Position numbers and translations under genes: made by a program
Shown here: piece by piece, positions 11,801-22,087 of the stretch
Numbering within the stretch: position 1 is the first letter of the stretch
Layout: each line of letters starts with the position of its first letter
The notes under the pieces: generated by a model
Told to the model about the DNA's origin: nothing
The model's database searches: none
What the model saw: only the letters and a program-made list of their open reading frames with translations
Source: Byssothecium circinans
Taxonomy: Eukaryota; Ascomycota; Dothideomycetes; Pleosporales; Massarinaceae
Reading direction: 5' to 3'
NCBI GenBank assembly: GCA_010015675.1
Contig: ML977027.1
Span: 1-64,000 of the forward strand
Length of the DNA: 64,000 bases

Positions 11801-13114
11801 GCATCTCCCCACCCAATCACCATCTTCTCCACTTTGCTTTTTTTTGACACGCTTTCGTTGTGCCGCTTCTGCTTATGGGCTCGGTGATGTGGAAGGGTAG
11901 CGTCTGATTTCTCCACGTTGCTACTGCCGAGACTGATGATGGAATCGTCGTCAGATTCCAACCTCTCCTCATCCACCCATTCTATGCGAGCTTTCCATAC
12001 CCCTGCCATGTCTTCCCAGATGCGGCGGTTGGGTTTTTCGATGAAGCCAATCCTCTTCCACGCCGATTCCGAGTCGGCGTTGTGCAGATGCACATTGCTA
12101 CGCATGATACGTATGCCATGTTCGTTGGACCAGGCGACAAATTCCCCAGATAGTGACCATTTAATGGTACTGATAGTGCCTTCTCCGCAGTGCAAGATGG
12201 CGTCCTTGCCGGAATTTCCTCCCAGTCCAATTGCGCCGAGCCATCCCTGAGCTGCCTGTGATGCATGACTGGTGTTCGCATTTGACCGCACGCCGGCCTG
12301 GCCACCAGTTGTGAGGATGAGCTCCCCAGCTAGACCCCCGGACAGATATTGGCGGTCAGATTTGTACTCGGGTGACAGCGCTACGGCCTGCACTGGACGA
12401 GCAAAGTTGCGCAGGGTGACATCCTTGGGATCTAGCAATGATGACACACAGACATGCCCGTCTATTGATGACGAAGCAATGTAGATCTGATTCTGGGGCG
12501 TCGCGGGTACTGGCGGCTGGCGCGGCGTGCGGGAAGACGGCGCCGGACTGGATGACGGGTGCGTAGACTTTGACGAAGCTTCAGGAAGCTCCGAGCTTCG
12601 ACTGGGCGAGTTCGTCTGTAGTGTAGGCAGAGCAGGCAGAAAGGGCGACACAGATAGGGAGGTGATCGAGGCTGAAGGATGGGCGTTGTAAGTACGGAGG
12701 AGTTGGAAGGCGGGGACAGTCATGACGTGCTGGTAGGGTCAATACACACATCACGACGCTTGGAAGGATGAAGAAGGACTCACGATGTTGCCATTATGAG
12801 TGCCTACAATCTACCTAGAACTCAGCATATGCTTTGCGACAGTGGAGGCTCGCGGCCTGGGGCGTGGGTTGTACCATTTTGTCGCCCGCAACCACAAAGG
12901 TGCTCGTCGCGTCGCCATTCCTATACACTGGCCCCAGGCTACTCGTCAGGCGCGTGTATTTCAGCTTGGGCTCGTCGTCCTCTGCCTCCGAATCATCATC
13001 TTCCTCCTCCGAGTCCAGGCTAACGCTCTGTTCACCGTTGCTTGCGACGCGCTCGAGGCGGGACTCATCCTGTGTAGCAGCCGAGGGCTCGTCGTCGTTC
13101 GATGCCGCAGCCAT
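8867..13114 (-). CDS. VPS41: VPS41, HOPS tethering complex subunit
   Basis: Five exons (13114-12875, 12810-12784, 12729-11711, 11664-9883, 9827-8867) total 4029 nt, giving 1342 aa. The N-terminus is acidic (SLDSEEEDDDSEAEDDE), then a beta-propeller begins at IVGTHNGNI, the whole of a 27-nt exon. Exon 4 carries the long alpha-solenoid with clathrin-heavy-chain-type repeats, and SKTGQTKRALYLIIERL opens exon 5. A RING-type zinc finger closes the protein (C1233-x2-C, CGHVFHLSC, CVVC). Vps41 is the HOPS subunit that tethers vesicles and endosomes to the vacuole through Rab7/Ypt7 and also acts with AP-3. The start at 13114 matches the usual acidic N-terminus; an in-frame upstream reading to 13243 exists but looks like 5' UTR. 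It is divergent from the next gene, 224 bp apart. Confidence 0.93.
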
Positions 13115-13338
13115 GCTGTGTCGGCGGCAGAGGCATGGGCTGCGGGTTGCATGCGTAGTGGGCCGGTAAAGCTCCGAGAGGTGTGATGTGTTGGAGGTGT
13201 GAGGTTTGAAGCTCTGACCTCCATCCAATGACATCGCCGCCAAGCCGAAACCTCGGCATCGAACTGGTGTTTTTTTGGCATCGCTGCAGCCTAGTAATCA
13301 CTGCAGAGCATCATGAACACGATCCCGCCTAGCCGGCG
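13115..13338. promoter_or_regulatory. Compact divergent promoter VPS41 / MRX10-type gene
   Basis: Only 224 bp separate the two start codons on opposite strands, so both core promoters must lie here, or transcripts must overlap. No TATA box is obvious. Confidence 0.5.
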
Positions 13339-14739
13339 ATGACTCTTTTTCAACCCAGACATGCCTTGAACAGCTTCGTACGGAGCATTGCCCCCCTAGC
13401 CCAACAATCCCTCCGCCGGACTCCCCATCCAGTCACGCCGGCCTGCCCATGGCACCGAAGGCCATTCGTTTCGACTGGTGTAGCATACAAAAAGGTCGAG
13501 AAGATCGACTTCACACAAAAGCAAGATGTAGAAGCCGGGTCGGAGGCGGCACCCGTGGATGACAACCTGCCTGAAAACTCAATCAACCATCGCAAAGGAG
13601 CAAGGAAGAGTGCAGAGAAAACTTCGTCCTTGCGAAGGGTAGCTGTGGAAGCGCAGCGGTCAAGAGGATTTGTCAGGGGGAGAGGCAATAAGAGATTTGT
13701 AGACCCGGATGTGGATACGAAGACAGTCACAGCATACTGTGCCGCCGAAACGTACAACATCTCTTCCGCTGCTCGCCTGCTCAAGACCCAGGGGTACAAT
13801 GTCGACCCTTTCAGCACCGGACTGTACCCCCAAGTCGTCCATCTCCAGATCAACGAAAAGCCGTCCGAGGTCAAGGACTTTCAGCAGGGCGACGTCTTCG
13901 TCTTCCCATCGGGCACTGTCGTCGCATGGAACGTACGTGAGCGCGAGGTCATACACTTGGTCAGTCGTGTATTAGTTCCAGCCGCCGAAGGTTCGCATCT
14001 AGACACGCTTGAAACAGAAGACTTGGATTATCTAGAAGATCCTACGCGAGAGAATAGCGAAGTCGTGGGCGACACGATAGTTCTAGGGACAAAAGCAGAA
14101 GCCGAGATCAGCGATGCGACAAAAGAACCTGCGACCGATAGCATCGACCAGCGTCACGAAGTCGACACGATCCTCGCCAAGATTGCTTTCTCATCTGGCC
14201 TAGCTCGCTCGACAAAACTTGCAGTCTTAGAAAGCTTGCTCAGCTCCTATCAACACTCGACTCGCCAGATCCCCATCATGCTTTCCAAGGGCGAAAGCAT
14301 CTCCCTCCAAGGAAAAAGCATGCCCTTCACCCGTTCCTTCATCCTCCGTAAGACCGGCGAGCTGCTCAAAATCCGCGCCCAACTCAACCTCTACTCTGAA
14401 CTCACAGACTCATTACCCGACATTTTCTGGGACAGTCGCCACGAGCTAGGACTTGAGGAATACTACGATCAAGTCGGTCGGGCGCTGGACGTCGGCATCC
14501 GCATCAAGGTATTGAACGAGAAGATCGGGTTCGCGCAGGAGATTGCGAGTGTGCTGCGAGAGACGCTGAGTGAAAAACATGGACTGAGGCTCGAGTGGGC
14601 CATTATCGCGCTGATTGCGGTGGAAGTGGTGCTGGAATTCTACCGTCATTGGAAGGACTCGGAAGAGAGACGGGACGAGAAGAGCACTGAATCGCTGCTT
14701 CGAAAGTATTTGCTCAAGGAGATTGGTGAGAAGCAGTGA
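13339..14739 (+). CDS. MRX10: RMND1/MRX10-type mitochondrial DUF155 protein
   Basis: A single exon of 466 aa. The first 50 residues are rich in Arg, Ser and Ala with few acids, as in a mitochondrial presequence. A DUF155 domain runs from about 130 (VTAYCAAETYNISSAARLL) to 410, including FVFPSGTVVAWNV, AFSSGLARSTKLAVLE and LPDIFWDS. A transmembrane helix (WAIIALIAVEVVLEFY) lies at about 418-434, followed by a short charged tail. This is the layout of human RMND1 and yeast Mrx10, inner-membrane proteins that support mitochondrial translation. A low-complexity acidic insert near residues 215-275 splits the domain, as in other fungal members. The yeast symbol is assigned by family and topology; other fungal DUF155 paralogues (Rmd1, Rmd8) are the alternative. 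Confidence 0.85.
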   Translation: MTLFQPRHALNSFVRSIAPLAQQSLRRTPHPVTPACPWHRRPFVSTGVAYKKVEKIDFTQKQDVEAGSEAAPVDDNLPENSINHRKGARKSAEKTSSLRRVAVEAQRSRGFVRGRGNKRFVDPDVDTKTVTAYCAAETYNISSAARLLKTQGYNVDPFSTGLYPQVVHLQINEKPSEVKDFQQGDVFVFPSGTVVAWNVREREVIHLVSRVLVPAAEGSHLDTLETEDLDYLEDPTRENSEVVGDTIVLGTKAEAEISDATKEPATDSIDQRHEVDTILAKIAFSSGLARSTKLAVLESLLSSYQHSTRQIPIMLSKGESISLQGKSMPFTRSFILRKTGELLKIRAQLNLYSELTDSLPDIFWDSRHELGLEEYYDQVGRALDVGIRIKVLNEKIGFAQEIASVLRETLSEKHGLRLEWAIIALIAVEVVLEFYRHWKDSEERRDEKSTESLLRKYLLKEIGEKQ

Positions 14740-15069
14740 GGTTTTGCATACTATATCCCACTCAATGGAGCATCTCTTATCATTCCTTCTCAGTGCCAAT
14801 TTACCAGCCGTGTGGCCCTCCTCATGGGTTCATTTTCGATGGAGGGAGCTGGATCGCTGCATGGCGCCATATCTGATGGCCAAAAAGCCCATCTGGTCAA
14901 CCCATAGAGTCACATTGAAACATCCCATACCATGCTCAGTGACAGCCAACTCGATGCCAGTTCTTCTTCTCCATGCAAAGTGCGATCGAGTCCTTCACAC
15001 TGCTCCTCAAAAAAAAAAAAAACCACGTTCCATCAGCCTATCCATACCCCCCCCAACCTGCACCCACCC
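14740..15069. other. Intergenic between convergent genes, with A12 run
   Basis: The 3' ends of two convergent genes meet here. A run of twelve A lies near 15009-15020, followed by a C-rich stretch. No gene is seen. Confidence 0.5.
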
Positions 15070-15747
15070 TCAAACCCCCGCCACACTAACAACCCGCCTC
15101 TTCTCCTCCCCAGAAAACACACTCCCGCCCTGCCTCAGCGCATGAATCAGCATGGGTAAACTGCTACTCTTGAAATCCTTCGCTTCGCGCACTTTGTCGA
15201 GATCGTCGCCGAGTTCCGCGGTGAGTTTGCGGAGGTAGATTGATGCGAAGGCTTCGTCGTCATCTTCATTCTGGGCTTGGGGTTTTTTTGATGCGGTGGT
15301 TGAGGAGGGTGCTGGGGTTGACTTTGACGATGGTTGTTGGGATGTTGATGGTGAGGGTGGGTCGGGCAGGGAGATGTCGGGGTCGTGATGGTTTGAGGGC
15401 TTTGGTTTTGGCTTTGGTTTTGGTTTCTCCATTTTCTTCGCTTTTTGGCTCAGGGTGTCTTGCGTTGAATTATGGTTCTGATAATTCTTAGTCTGTCTCG
15501 GTCTGGAATAAAAATTCGGGAAATGTTCTCTGGTCATACCGTCTTCTCTACCCCACACACATTGGAACTTTTCTCCTCGGCAATATCATCGCTGTCGCTG
15601 TCGCTATCTGAAGACGAAACATCGACTACTCGCGGTCAGTAAAGCTCTTTCCAAATCCCGGCACCACCGCTACTAACCAACCGTTCGCGACTTATTCTTC
15701 TTTCTCTTGCGCTTATCCGCGCCTTCTGATGCCCTTTTGACAGCCAT
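15070..15747 (-). CDS. RSA3: Ribosome assembly protein 3 (RSA3)
   Basis: Three exons (15747-15678, 15625-15540, 15477-15070) give 187 aa. The start MAVKRASEGADKRKRKKN is a basic nuclear/nucleolar signal, followed by an acidic serine run (SSSDSDSDSDD). The middle is low complexity with a KPKPKPKPKP stretch. The C-terminal 65 residues carry the Rsa3 domain: EAFASIYLRKLTAELGDDLD, then KDFKSSSLPMLIHALRQG. Rsa3 works with the DEAD-box protein Dbp6 in early assembly of the 60S ribosomal subunit in the nucleolus. The introns of 52 and 62 nt have good consensus ends, and the spliced frame is exact. The domain match is clear; only the exact second acceptor (CAG at 15478-15480) was chosen by frame. Confidence 0.87.
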
Positions 15748-16312
15748 TTTTCGTTTTGTGTAGAGGGAAGTTTGAGGGCGGGAAAAAGTTTGGGTGAATG
15801 CTGAATGTTGGGGGTTATCTTATCAGCACGTGAGTGCGTGTTTGGGGACTAGACTACAAGGACACACAGTTGAAAGAATTCCCCGCACACATAATACTCT
15901 CACTAAAGACCACCCACCATAACTAACACGTTAATTACTCTCCTTTAACTTTAACAAAACATGGAATTGTAAAGCTAAGCCTGTTCTTTTACATAGGAGT
16001 AGGAAGAGGTTAACAGGACTTCGTTGGGTGTGGGTAAATATGAGCTGAAGTTTTTCGGTGCACGGCGAATTGTTTCAATCGCGTGAAGGACTAATGGGCA
16101 ATGGCTGACGGTGATTGGTTTCTTTGAACGACATCCAAACCACTCACGCTTCGTCGTTGCCGAGTGCTGAGCCTCTCGCGATATGCAAGGCATATAGACG
16201 ACAAGGCTGATTCAGCCTGGCGAGGCTATGATCTCTAGACATATGAACGAAGTGTTTCTCCGTTTCGCGTTGCCTGAACACTCATTCACGATCTTTGCAC
16301 CACCCTGACAAC
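15748..16312. other. Divergent intergenic region RSA3 / HET gene
   Basis: About 565 bp between divergent start codons. No TATA box, repeat or RNA gene is evident; short chance reading frames only. Confidence 0.5.
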
Positions 16313-17314
16313 ATGAGCTACGCCTCCTACACATCTCCATTGGATCTCCAGTCGCAACAAATTCGGGTCATTTCCATACTACCTCGCACCTCCGACGGAA
16401 CCTTGCGATGCCAACTCGACACCCAGGTGCTAGATGATGAATCGAACTTGCTGGGGTATTCAGCCGTTTCCTATACTTGGGGTGATGCAAGCCAAACACG
16501 CTCGATCCTGCTGAACGGCTCACCATTCCCAGTCCGCGAGAATCTATGGAACTTCCTGGACCAAATGGAACGCAACCACGATGACCAACAGTTGCCGCTA
16601 TGGATCGACGCCTTGAGCATCAACCAGAGCGATCTCACTGAACGTAGCCACCAAGTCGCGCTCATGGGCAAAATCTACTCAAGAGCCTCGAGCGTCGTAG
16701 TTTGGCTCGGCCCGGGAACGGAGGAGACAGACAAACACCTTCCTACATTGGAAACACTCAGTCAGATCCCCAGCGAAAAAGTTGATACCTCGACGTGGGA
16801 TCCAGACTTCGTGTCCTGCATGCTCGATATCTGCTACCTGCCCTACTGGACCCGTGTCTGGATCGTGCAAGAATTCATCCTCGCCCATGAACTCTTCGTC
16901 ATGTGCGGTTCCCGCACGATCCCCGGCTCGGCGTTAATGTGGCTTTATGATCGAGTCTCTTCTCAAAGGGAATTGAGTCTCTCAGATTACCGACTGTTAC
17001 ATTCGCTCGCCAGCAAAATACTCGACGAGCGTAGAAATTGGTCTTTCCAAAGACCATTTTCAGAGCTTCTGGACACGTTTTGGACACTGGAGTGTGCGGA
17101 TCGAAGAGATAGAATCTATGGCATGCTTGCACTTGTGGATCCGATGGACCTCGAGCTGTTAGAATTGAAGCCGGACTACACAATGTCTGCACATGATTTG
17201 TGTAGGAAGTTGCTAAGGGAGTTTGATAGGCCAAAGTTCAAATTAATTCGGCTTATGGTGGGGCACTCTCTAGTGGAGGACTTCCATTTGGAAGAGAATG
17301 CGGGACTTGGGTGA
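16313..17314 (+). CDS. HET-domain (heterokaryon incompatibility) protein
   Basis: A single exon gives 333 aa from the first true ATG at 16313 (MSYASYTSPLD). The HET domain fills residues 45-190: YSAVSYTWGD, LWIDALSINQSDLTERSHQV, ASSVVVWLGPG and PYWTRVWIVQEF are its standard blocks. A shorter helical region follows, with LECADRRDRIYGMLALV, also common in HET proteins. Family members are often 500-700 aa, so this one is short; the chain ends at a TGA just after the conserved RIYGMLAL segment and no intron restores a longer tail. It could be a compact member or one that lost its C-terminus. HET domains trigger cell death on non-self recognition in Neurospora and Podospora, but most genomic copies have no tested role. 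Confidence 0.9.
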   Translation: MSYASYTSPLDLQSQQIRVISILPRTSDGTLRCQLDTQVLDDESNLLGYSAVSYTWGDASQTRSILLNGSPFPVRENLWNFLDQMERNHDDQQLPLWIDALSINQSDLTERSHQVALMGKIYSRASSVVVWLGPGTEETDKHLPTLETLSQIPSEKVDTSTWDPDFVSCMLDICYLPYWTRVWIVQEFILAHELFVMCGSRTIPGSALMWLYDRVSSQRELSLSDYRLLHSLASKILDERRNWSFQRPFSELLDTFWTLECADRRDRIYGMLALVDPMDLELLELKPDYTMSAHDLCRKLLREFDRPKFKLIRLMVGHSLVEDFHLEENAGLG

Positions 17315-17503
17315 TCGGAAAGCAAGGCCTGTCAGTAGGGAAACAATCTATCGTCAGATGCCATTTACCAGGACTACCGGTGGGGACACTATTGACACGA
17401 ACAGCTTAGTCATTCAAGCCAGCCAATGAGAAGACGTGGACCCCGATGTCGTGAATCGCATCAAGACTTTTTGCCGTGAGCCCCATCAACCTAATCACCA
17501 GCC

Positions 17504-20500
17504 ATGCGCAACATCTGCATCTTCTGCGCCAGGCGCCAATTCACCGCAAATGTTTCCATCGCATGCCCGAGTCCCTCTCAGCGAAGACATCTCAATTCAT
17601 CGAGCAAAGCGCCACAGTATGCCTCCGAAGGGCAAGTCTACAAGCAGCCGGAAGCGCCAGCTCGGCCGATGACACAGGCGGAGAGGATGCGGCAGTTGCT
17701 ACAAGCATCTCTACCAAAAGCAGCGCCCTCTACCACCCCGCCCCAGCAACGACCAGCGCCTTCGCCATCGTACAATGAGAGACCGAGAGAAGGTCAGCGA
17801 CAACCTCTCCCCCACCGAAATCCGCTGCCTATGCGCAGGCTCGAACTCGGCCGCAATGATAGCGACAGCAGATACACTCCCCGGCCCGCGAGGAGAGATG
17901 CAGAGAACAGAGGCCCGTTGGGAAGTAACCGCTTTCAAGTCAGTATGGATGCTAGGCCGCCGATGAGAGAAATGCCTGCGTTCGGTGCAGGGAATTTACG
18001 GCGGCGGAACGAACGAGGCCCCCCTAACGGTCCAGCTTTGAGACCATTGCCTCTCGGAGGAGCCACGCCTCGGGGACGAATTGACCAGTCTGAGCTTGAC
18101 GCACTGCTGGGCAATGTCGGGAACCAGGCTGGTGCACGACAACCGCCACGGTACACCCCACTACGGCGCGACGCCCAAGTACGCTCAAAGTGCATGCATT
18201 GCGGGCGAGAGGACCATTTGAGCACGAATTGCCCTTCGATGCCCGCTCTTCGAGAGACGCGTCCGAAACCCGAGCAAAACAAAGTCAGGGCGAATGAAGC
18301 TGCGGATGAATTCTTCCGGAAGCGAGGATCGACCTTTGAGAGCGCACCGCTGTCACAGGCCGAAAGGGAGAGCAGGCGACGCAACGGGGAGGCACTGGAC
18401 AGGAGGAGGAGCAGATTCCGCATGGACAATGACGACACACCAGGTGAGAATGTAAGTCGCTATGAGGACCCTCAGCGCCGCCACCGGACCAACTACGAGC
18501 GACGGTCACGCCGCGTGATGCGGGATGAGGACGAGGAGGAAGACGTTCGGGACGTGGACAGGGCGGAGCTCAAGCGGCAGCGGAAAGAAGCAAGGAAGAA
18601 GTTGAAGGAAGAAAAGTCCACTCCGACACCTGTGTATCTTCCCCAGTACATCAGCGTCACAAATCTTGCGTCACTGCTTAGGGTACGCGTAGAAGACTTC
18701 GTGGCCAAACTGGAGGAGCTCGGCTTCGAGGAAGTTCAGAATGACCACATCCTCAATGCGGAACATGCCGGGCTTATTGCGCAAGAATACAACTTTGAGC
18801 CCATCATGCAGACTGAGGAAGACGACGGTGATCTGCGTCCAGCACCCGCCTTGTCTCCTGAGGAGTATGCCCAGCTGCCTGCGCGACCGCCCGTTGTCAC
18901 TATCATGGGCCACGTCGACCACGGCAAGACTACTATCCTCGACTACATTCGTTCCACTACGGTCGCTGCGTCGGAGTTCGGCGGTATCACGCAACACATT
19001 GGTGCCTTTAGCGTATCCATCGGCTCTGGCAAGAATATTACCTTCCTCGACACACCCGGTCACTCTGCTTTCGAGACTATGCGCGCTCGCGGTGCCAACG
19101 TGACAGACATTGTTGTGCTGGTTGTCGCTGCTGACGACTCTGTCATGCCTCAAACCATTGAAGCGATCAAGCACGCTCAAGCCGCCAAGGTACCCATGAT
19201 TGTGGCTATCAACAAGATCGACAGGCAACAAGCCGACCCCGACGCGGTCAAGCTAGATCTTGGACGCCATGGCATCGAGGTTGAAGACTTTGGTGGTGAT
19301 ATCCAGGCCATTCCTGTAAGCGGAAAGACTGGACAGGGAATTCCTGATCTCGAAGAAGCCATCTCAACTCTCTCAGAGATGCTGGACCACCGCGCCGACC
19401 CCCAAGCCAATGTTGAAGGCTGGGTGCTGGAAGGAACCACAAAGAAGTCCGGCAAAGTTGCCACGGTCCTCGTCCGCAACGGCACACTCCGCGTGGGCGA
19501 CGTTCTTGTCGCCGGCACAACCTGGGCCCGTGTGCGTAGTTTGCGCAACGAAGCGGGTGTCATTGTCGATGAAGTTGGTCCTGGTATGCCGGTTGAAGTC
19601 GACGGTTGGCGCGAGCAACCTATAGCAGGCGACGAAGTGCTTCAAGCCGCCGACGAACAGCAGGGCTCATACGTCGCGGACCTACGCATGGAGAAGATCG
19701 AACGCGAGCAAATGGCTACAGATATGGCAGCTATCAACGAGTCTCGCCGTCTGGAAGCTGAGCGCCGTGCGGCTGAAGAAGCTGCTGCTGAGGCTGCTGC
19801 GAATGGCGAGAGTGCCGAAGCACCAGCTGCCAAGAAAGAAAGTGGACCGGACATCATTCCCTTCATCATCAAGGGCGATGTTTCCGGTTCGGTGGAAGCG
19901 GTCATCGACTCCGTATCCGCGCTCGGTAATGCAGAGGTCGGTACACGTGTCTTGCGTCACGGCGTAGGCTCACCCTCGGAATTCGATGTCCAACACGCTG
20001 CCGACGCAAATGGTCACATCATCAACTTCAACACGTCGGTTCCCAACGACATCTCGGCCTTGGCGGAGAAGAAGGGTGTCAAAATCCTGGACAGCAACAT
20101 CATTTACCGAGTGGTGGAGAATGTGAAGGCTATGCTTGAGGAAAGGCTTCCCCCGCGCATTACGCACAAGGTAACGGGAGAAGCGGAGATTGCGAAGGTG
20201 TTCGAGATTGGGATAGGTGGGAAGAAGAAGATGCGTGTTGCCGGGTCGAAGGTTAGAAATGGGATTGTAGAGAAGGGCAACCGGGCTAAGGTGCTGAGGA
20301 AGGACGAGGTGGTCTTTGATGGTACGTATACTCCTTGTTCTCAATTCGAGACGCGCTCTCTGTTTTCTGTCTCCAATTATTGAAATTTCCTCCGCTAACG
20401 GATATTTGCAGGCTTCATCACTTCCCTCAAGAACCAGAAGAAAGACGTGCAAGAGATGCGCAAGGACACCGAGTGCGGTATTGCGTTTGATGGTTGGTCT

Positions 20501-20563
20501 GAATTCAAAGAGGGCGATAAGGTGCAGTGTTACCTCGAAGAGAAACATAAGAGGACTTTGTAA
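17504..20563 (+). CDS. IFM1: Mitochondrial translation initiation factor IF-2
   Basis: Two exons (17504-20321, 20412-20563) give 989 aa. The start MRNICIFCARRQF is a basic presequence. Residues 60-360 are Arg/Pro-rich and probably disordered, and contain a perfect CX2CX4HX4C zinc knuckle at about 230-243. IF2-type N-terminal helices follow (ISVTNLASLLRV, LEELGFE). The GTPase has G1 GHVDHGKT (residues 469-476), G3 DTPGHSAF and G4 NKID. Domain II and the C-terminal initiator-tRNA-binding domains come last; the final exon holds the EMRKDTECGIAFDGW block. It places fMet-tRNA on the mitochondrial small ribosomal subunit. The 90-nt intron is supported because without it the conserved C-terminus is lost. 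Very confident of identity. Confidence 0.95.
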
Positions 20564-21201
20564 GATAGGATATTGGAATTGGTATGCATATAAACGGACT
20601 CGGGGGTTCATGTGTATAAAAGTATGTTGATAGATGGAGAGACTCCACTTCGCTTCTTTAGTAGTGGTGCAAGCTTGTAGATGTAGCATTATCAGGCGTG
20701 TACAGATATAGATGAAGAGTAGGACAACGTTTGTCTATAGATTGGTCTACAATCGATGCAATGATATGTACTCCGTCATGCGATATTAGAGTTTCGCCAG
20801 TGGGCTTTTTGACAGTTCATCAAGGCCAGTTTTCTCATGACCCGGGCGTCCTTCCCCGGGACTTGCTCGCTTTTCATCTAATACCGTGGCACTTGTTTTC
20901 AATCTCTCTCTTTTCTTTCTCCTTTAAGTGAGCTCTTGACTAGTTTATGGTAGCCACGGCTCGGGCGAATTGGGCGTAGATGCCGACTCTGTTCACCGGC
21001 TCCTTCCCCCTCTTCCCAGATACACCAGCATCGCGTCCTGCTCTTTCCCTTTCCCTGCCCTAACCACATCACGCTCTGTCCTTCTCCATTTGAAGCCCCT
21101 CTCTACCCACTATCCCACCTTTCTCCCCCAACCCTCTCCTCTCTCACCCCACCACCCACCATTCGCCAACGCCCAAAACCCACACCGCCACCACCCACAT
21201 A
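20564..21201. other. Intergenic, CT-rich before next gene
   Basis: The last 200 bases are pyrimidine-rich on the plus strand, typical of a fungal core promoter and 5' leader. No other gene is seen. Confidence 0.5.
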
Positions 21202-21596
21202 ATGTCAGCAACCTACCCACCCCACCCCAACCCTCACCACCAAACCCCCCACGAAGAAGCCCTCTTCTCAGACGTCAAGCTCCTCCTCATCGCCGCCACA
21301 ATCGAGCAAGTGATCCTCTACACCGTCATCATCCTCGTGCTCTGCGCGATCCACTGGGTGCTTCTGCGCAACGCGCTGACGCGCCGCGGTATGCGCGCGA
21401 GGTGGGATACGTATCTTGAGGCGAGGCGGAAGCAGAGGGAGGGTTTTGAACGGACGAGGGGGGAGGGGTTTGAGCAGGTATGTTGTGTTGAGGGGGAAGG
21501 GAGGGGATGGGAGCTGACTTTGGGTGTTAGGGGACACAGGCTCCGAGATCTAGGAGGGAGCAGGATACGGAGGAGTTAATTGGGCGGCAGGATTGA
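21202..21596 (+). CDS. Small single-pass membrane protein, unknown
   Basis: Two exons (21202-21477, 21531-21596) give 113 aa. The N-terminus is Pro/His-rich (ATYPPHPNPHHQTPHEE), then one long hydrophobic helix (AATIEQVILYTVIILVLCAI) at about residues 31-55, then a strongly basic, Arg-rich tail that is probably helical (RRGMRARWDTYLEARRKQRE). The 53-nt intron has GTATGT and TTAG ends and a GCTGACT branch point, which supports a real transcript. I do not recognise the family. A positive tail after the helix suggests N-out/C-in topology in an internal membrane, as an inference only. Confidence 0.6.
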
Positions 21597-22087
21597 GAAT
21601 GGGGGGCTGGGGGTGTGGGGTGGTGAGTTTAAGAGGAGAGGGTTTTTGAGATGAAGCTGCTGACTGGGGAGAGGAGGATGACGAGGAGGGACGCGGAAGG
21701 AGGTGCTTTTTTCGGTGGATAGTTCCAGCGGCTGGGCGACGAATATGGTTTTGTTTCCATGGCGTGTTTTCTTCAAATTGATCTCAATCGGGAAGCCATC
21801 GGTCTGTATGCAGTTGGAATTCCACTTGCTACTCTTTGCATTCCCAGTACCCTTTGCTGCGCACGATCATACACCCGGCTCTCCGGAGTTCACTCCAGCA
21901 TCACCACGAGGTAGTGTCCGCGTAACGTGTCAGGCTCATATTTCTATGGCTAATAGTCTTATAAAGCTCTGCCAGAGTAATTACCAGCAAGCTGTAGATC
22001 CAAATCCATCCTGGATCTTTCTCTACTTTTATACTTCGAAAATTTTATCTTACAATCGTCCCACTATCCCAGGACGTCCAAACTTTT
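21597..22087. other. Convergent intergenic region
   Basis: The 3' ends of the small membrane protein gene and the UNC50 gene face each other here. I see no gene. Confidence 0.45.

Noticed and set aside
13115..13243. Upstream extension of VPS41 to 13243
   Set aside because: In frame, but the added residues are unlike a Vps41 N-terminus, and the acidic start at 13114 fits better.
20970..21419. Plus-strand frame overlapping the small membrane protein
   Set aside because: It has a Pro/His-rich composition from CT-rich DNA and overlaps a better-supported spliced gene.
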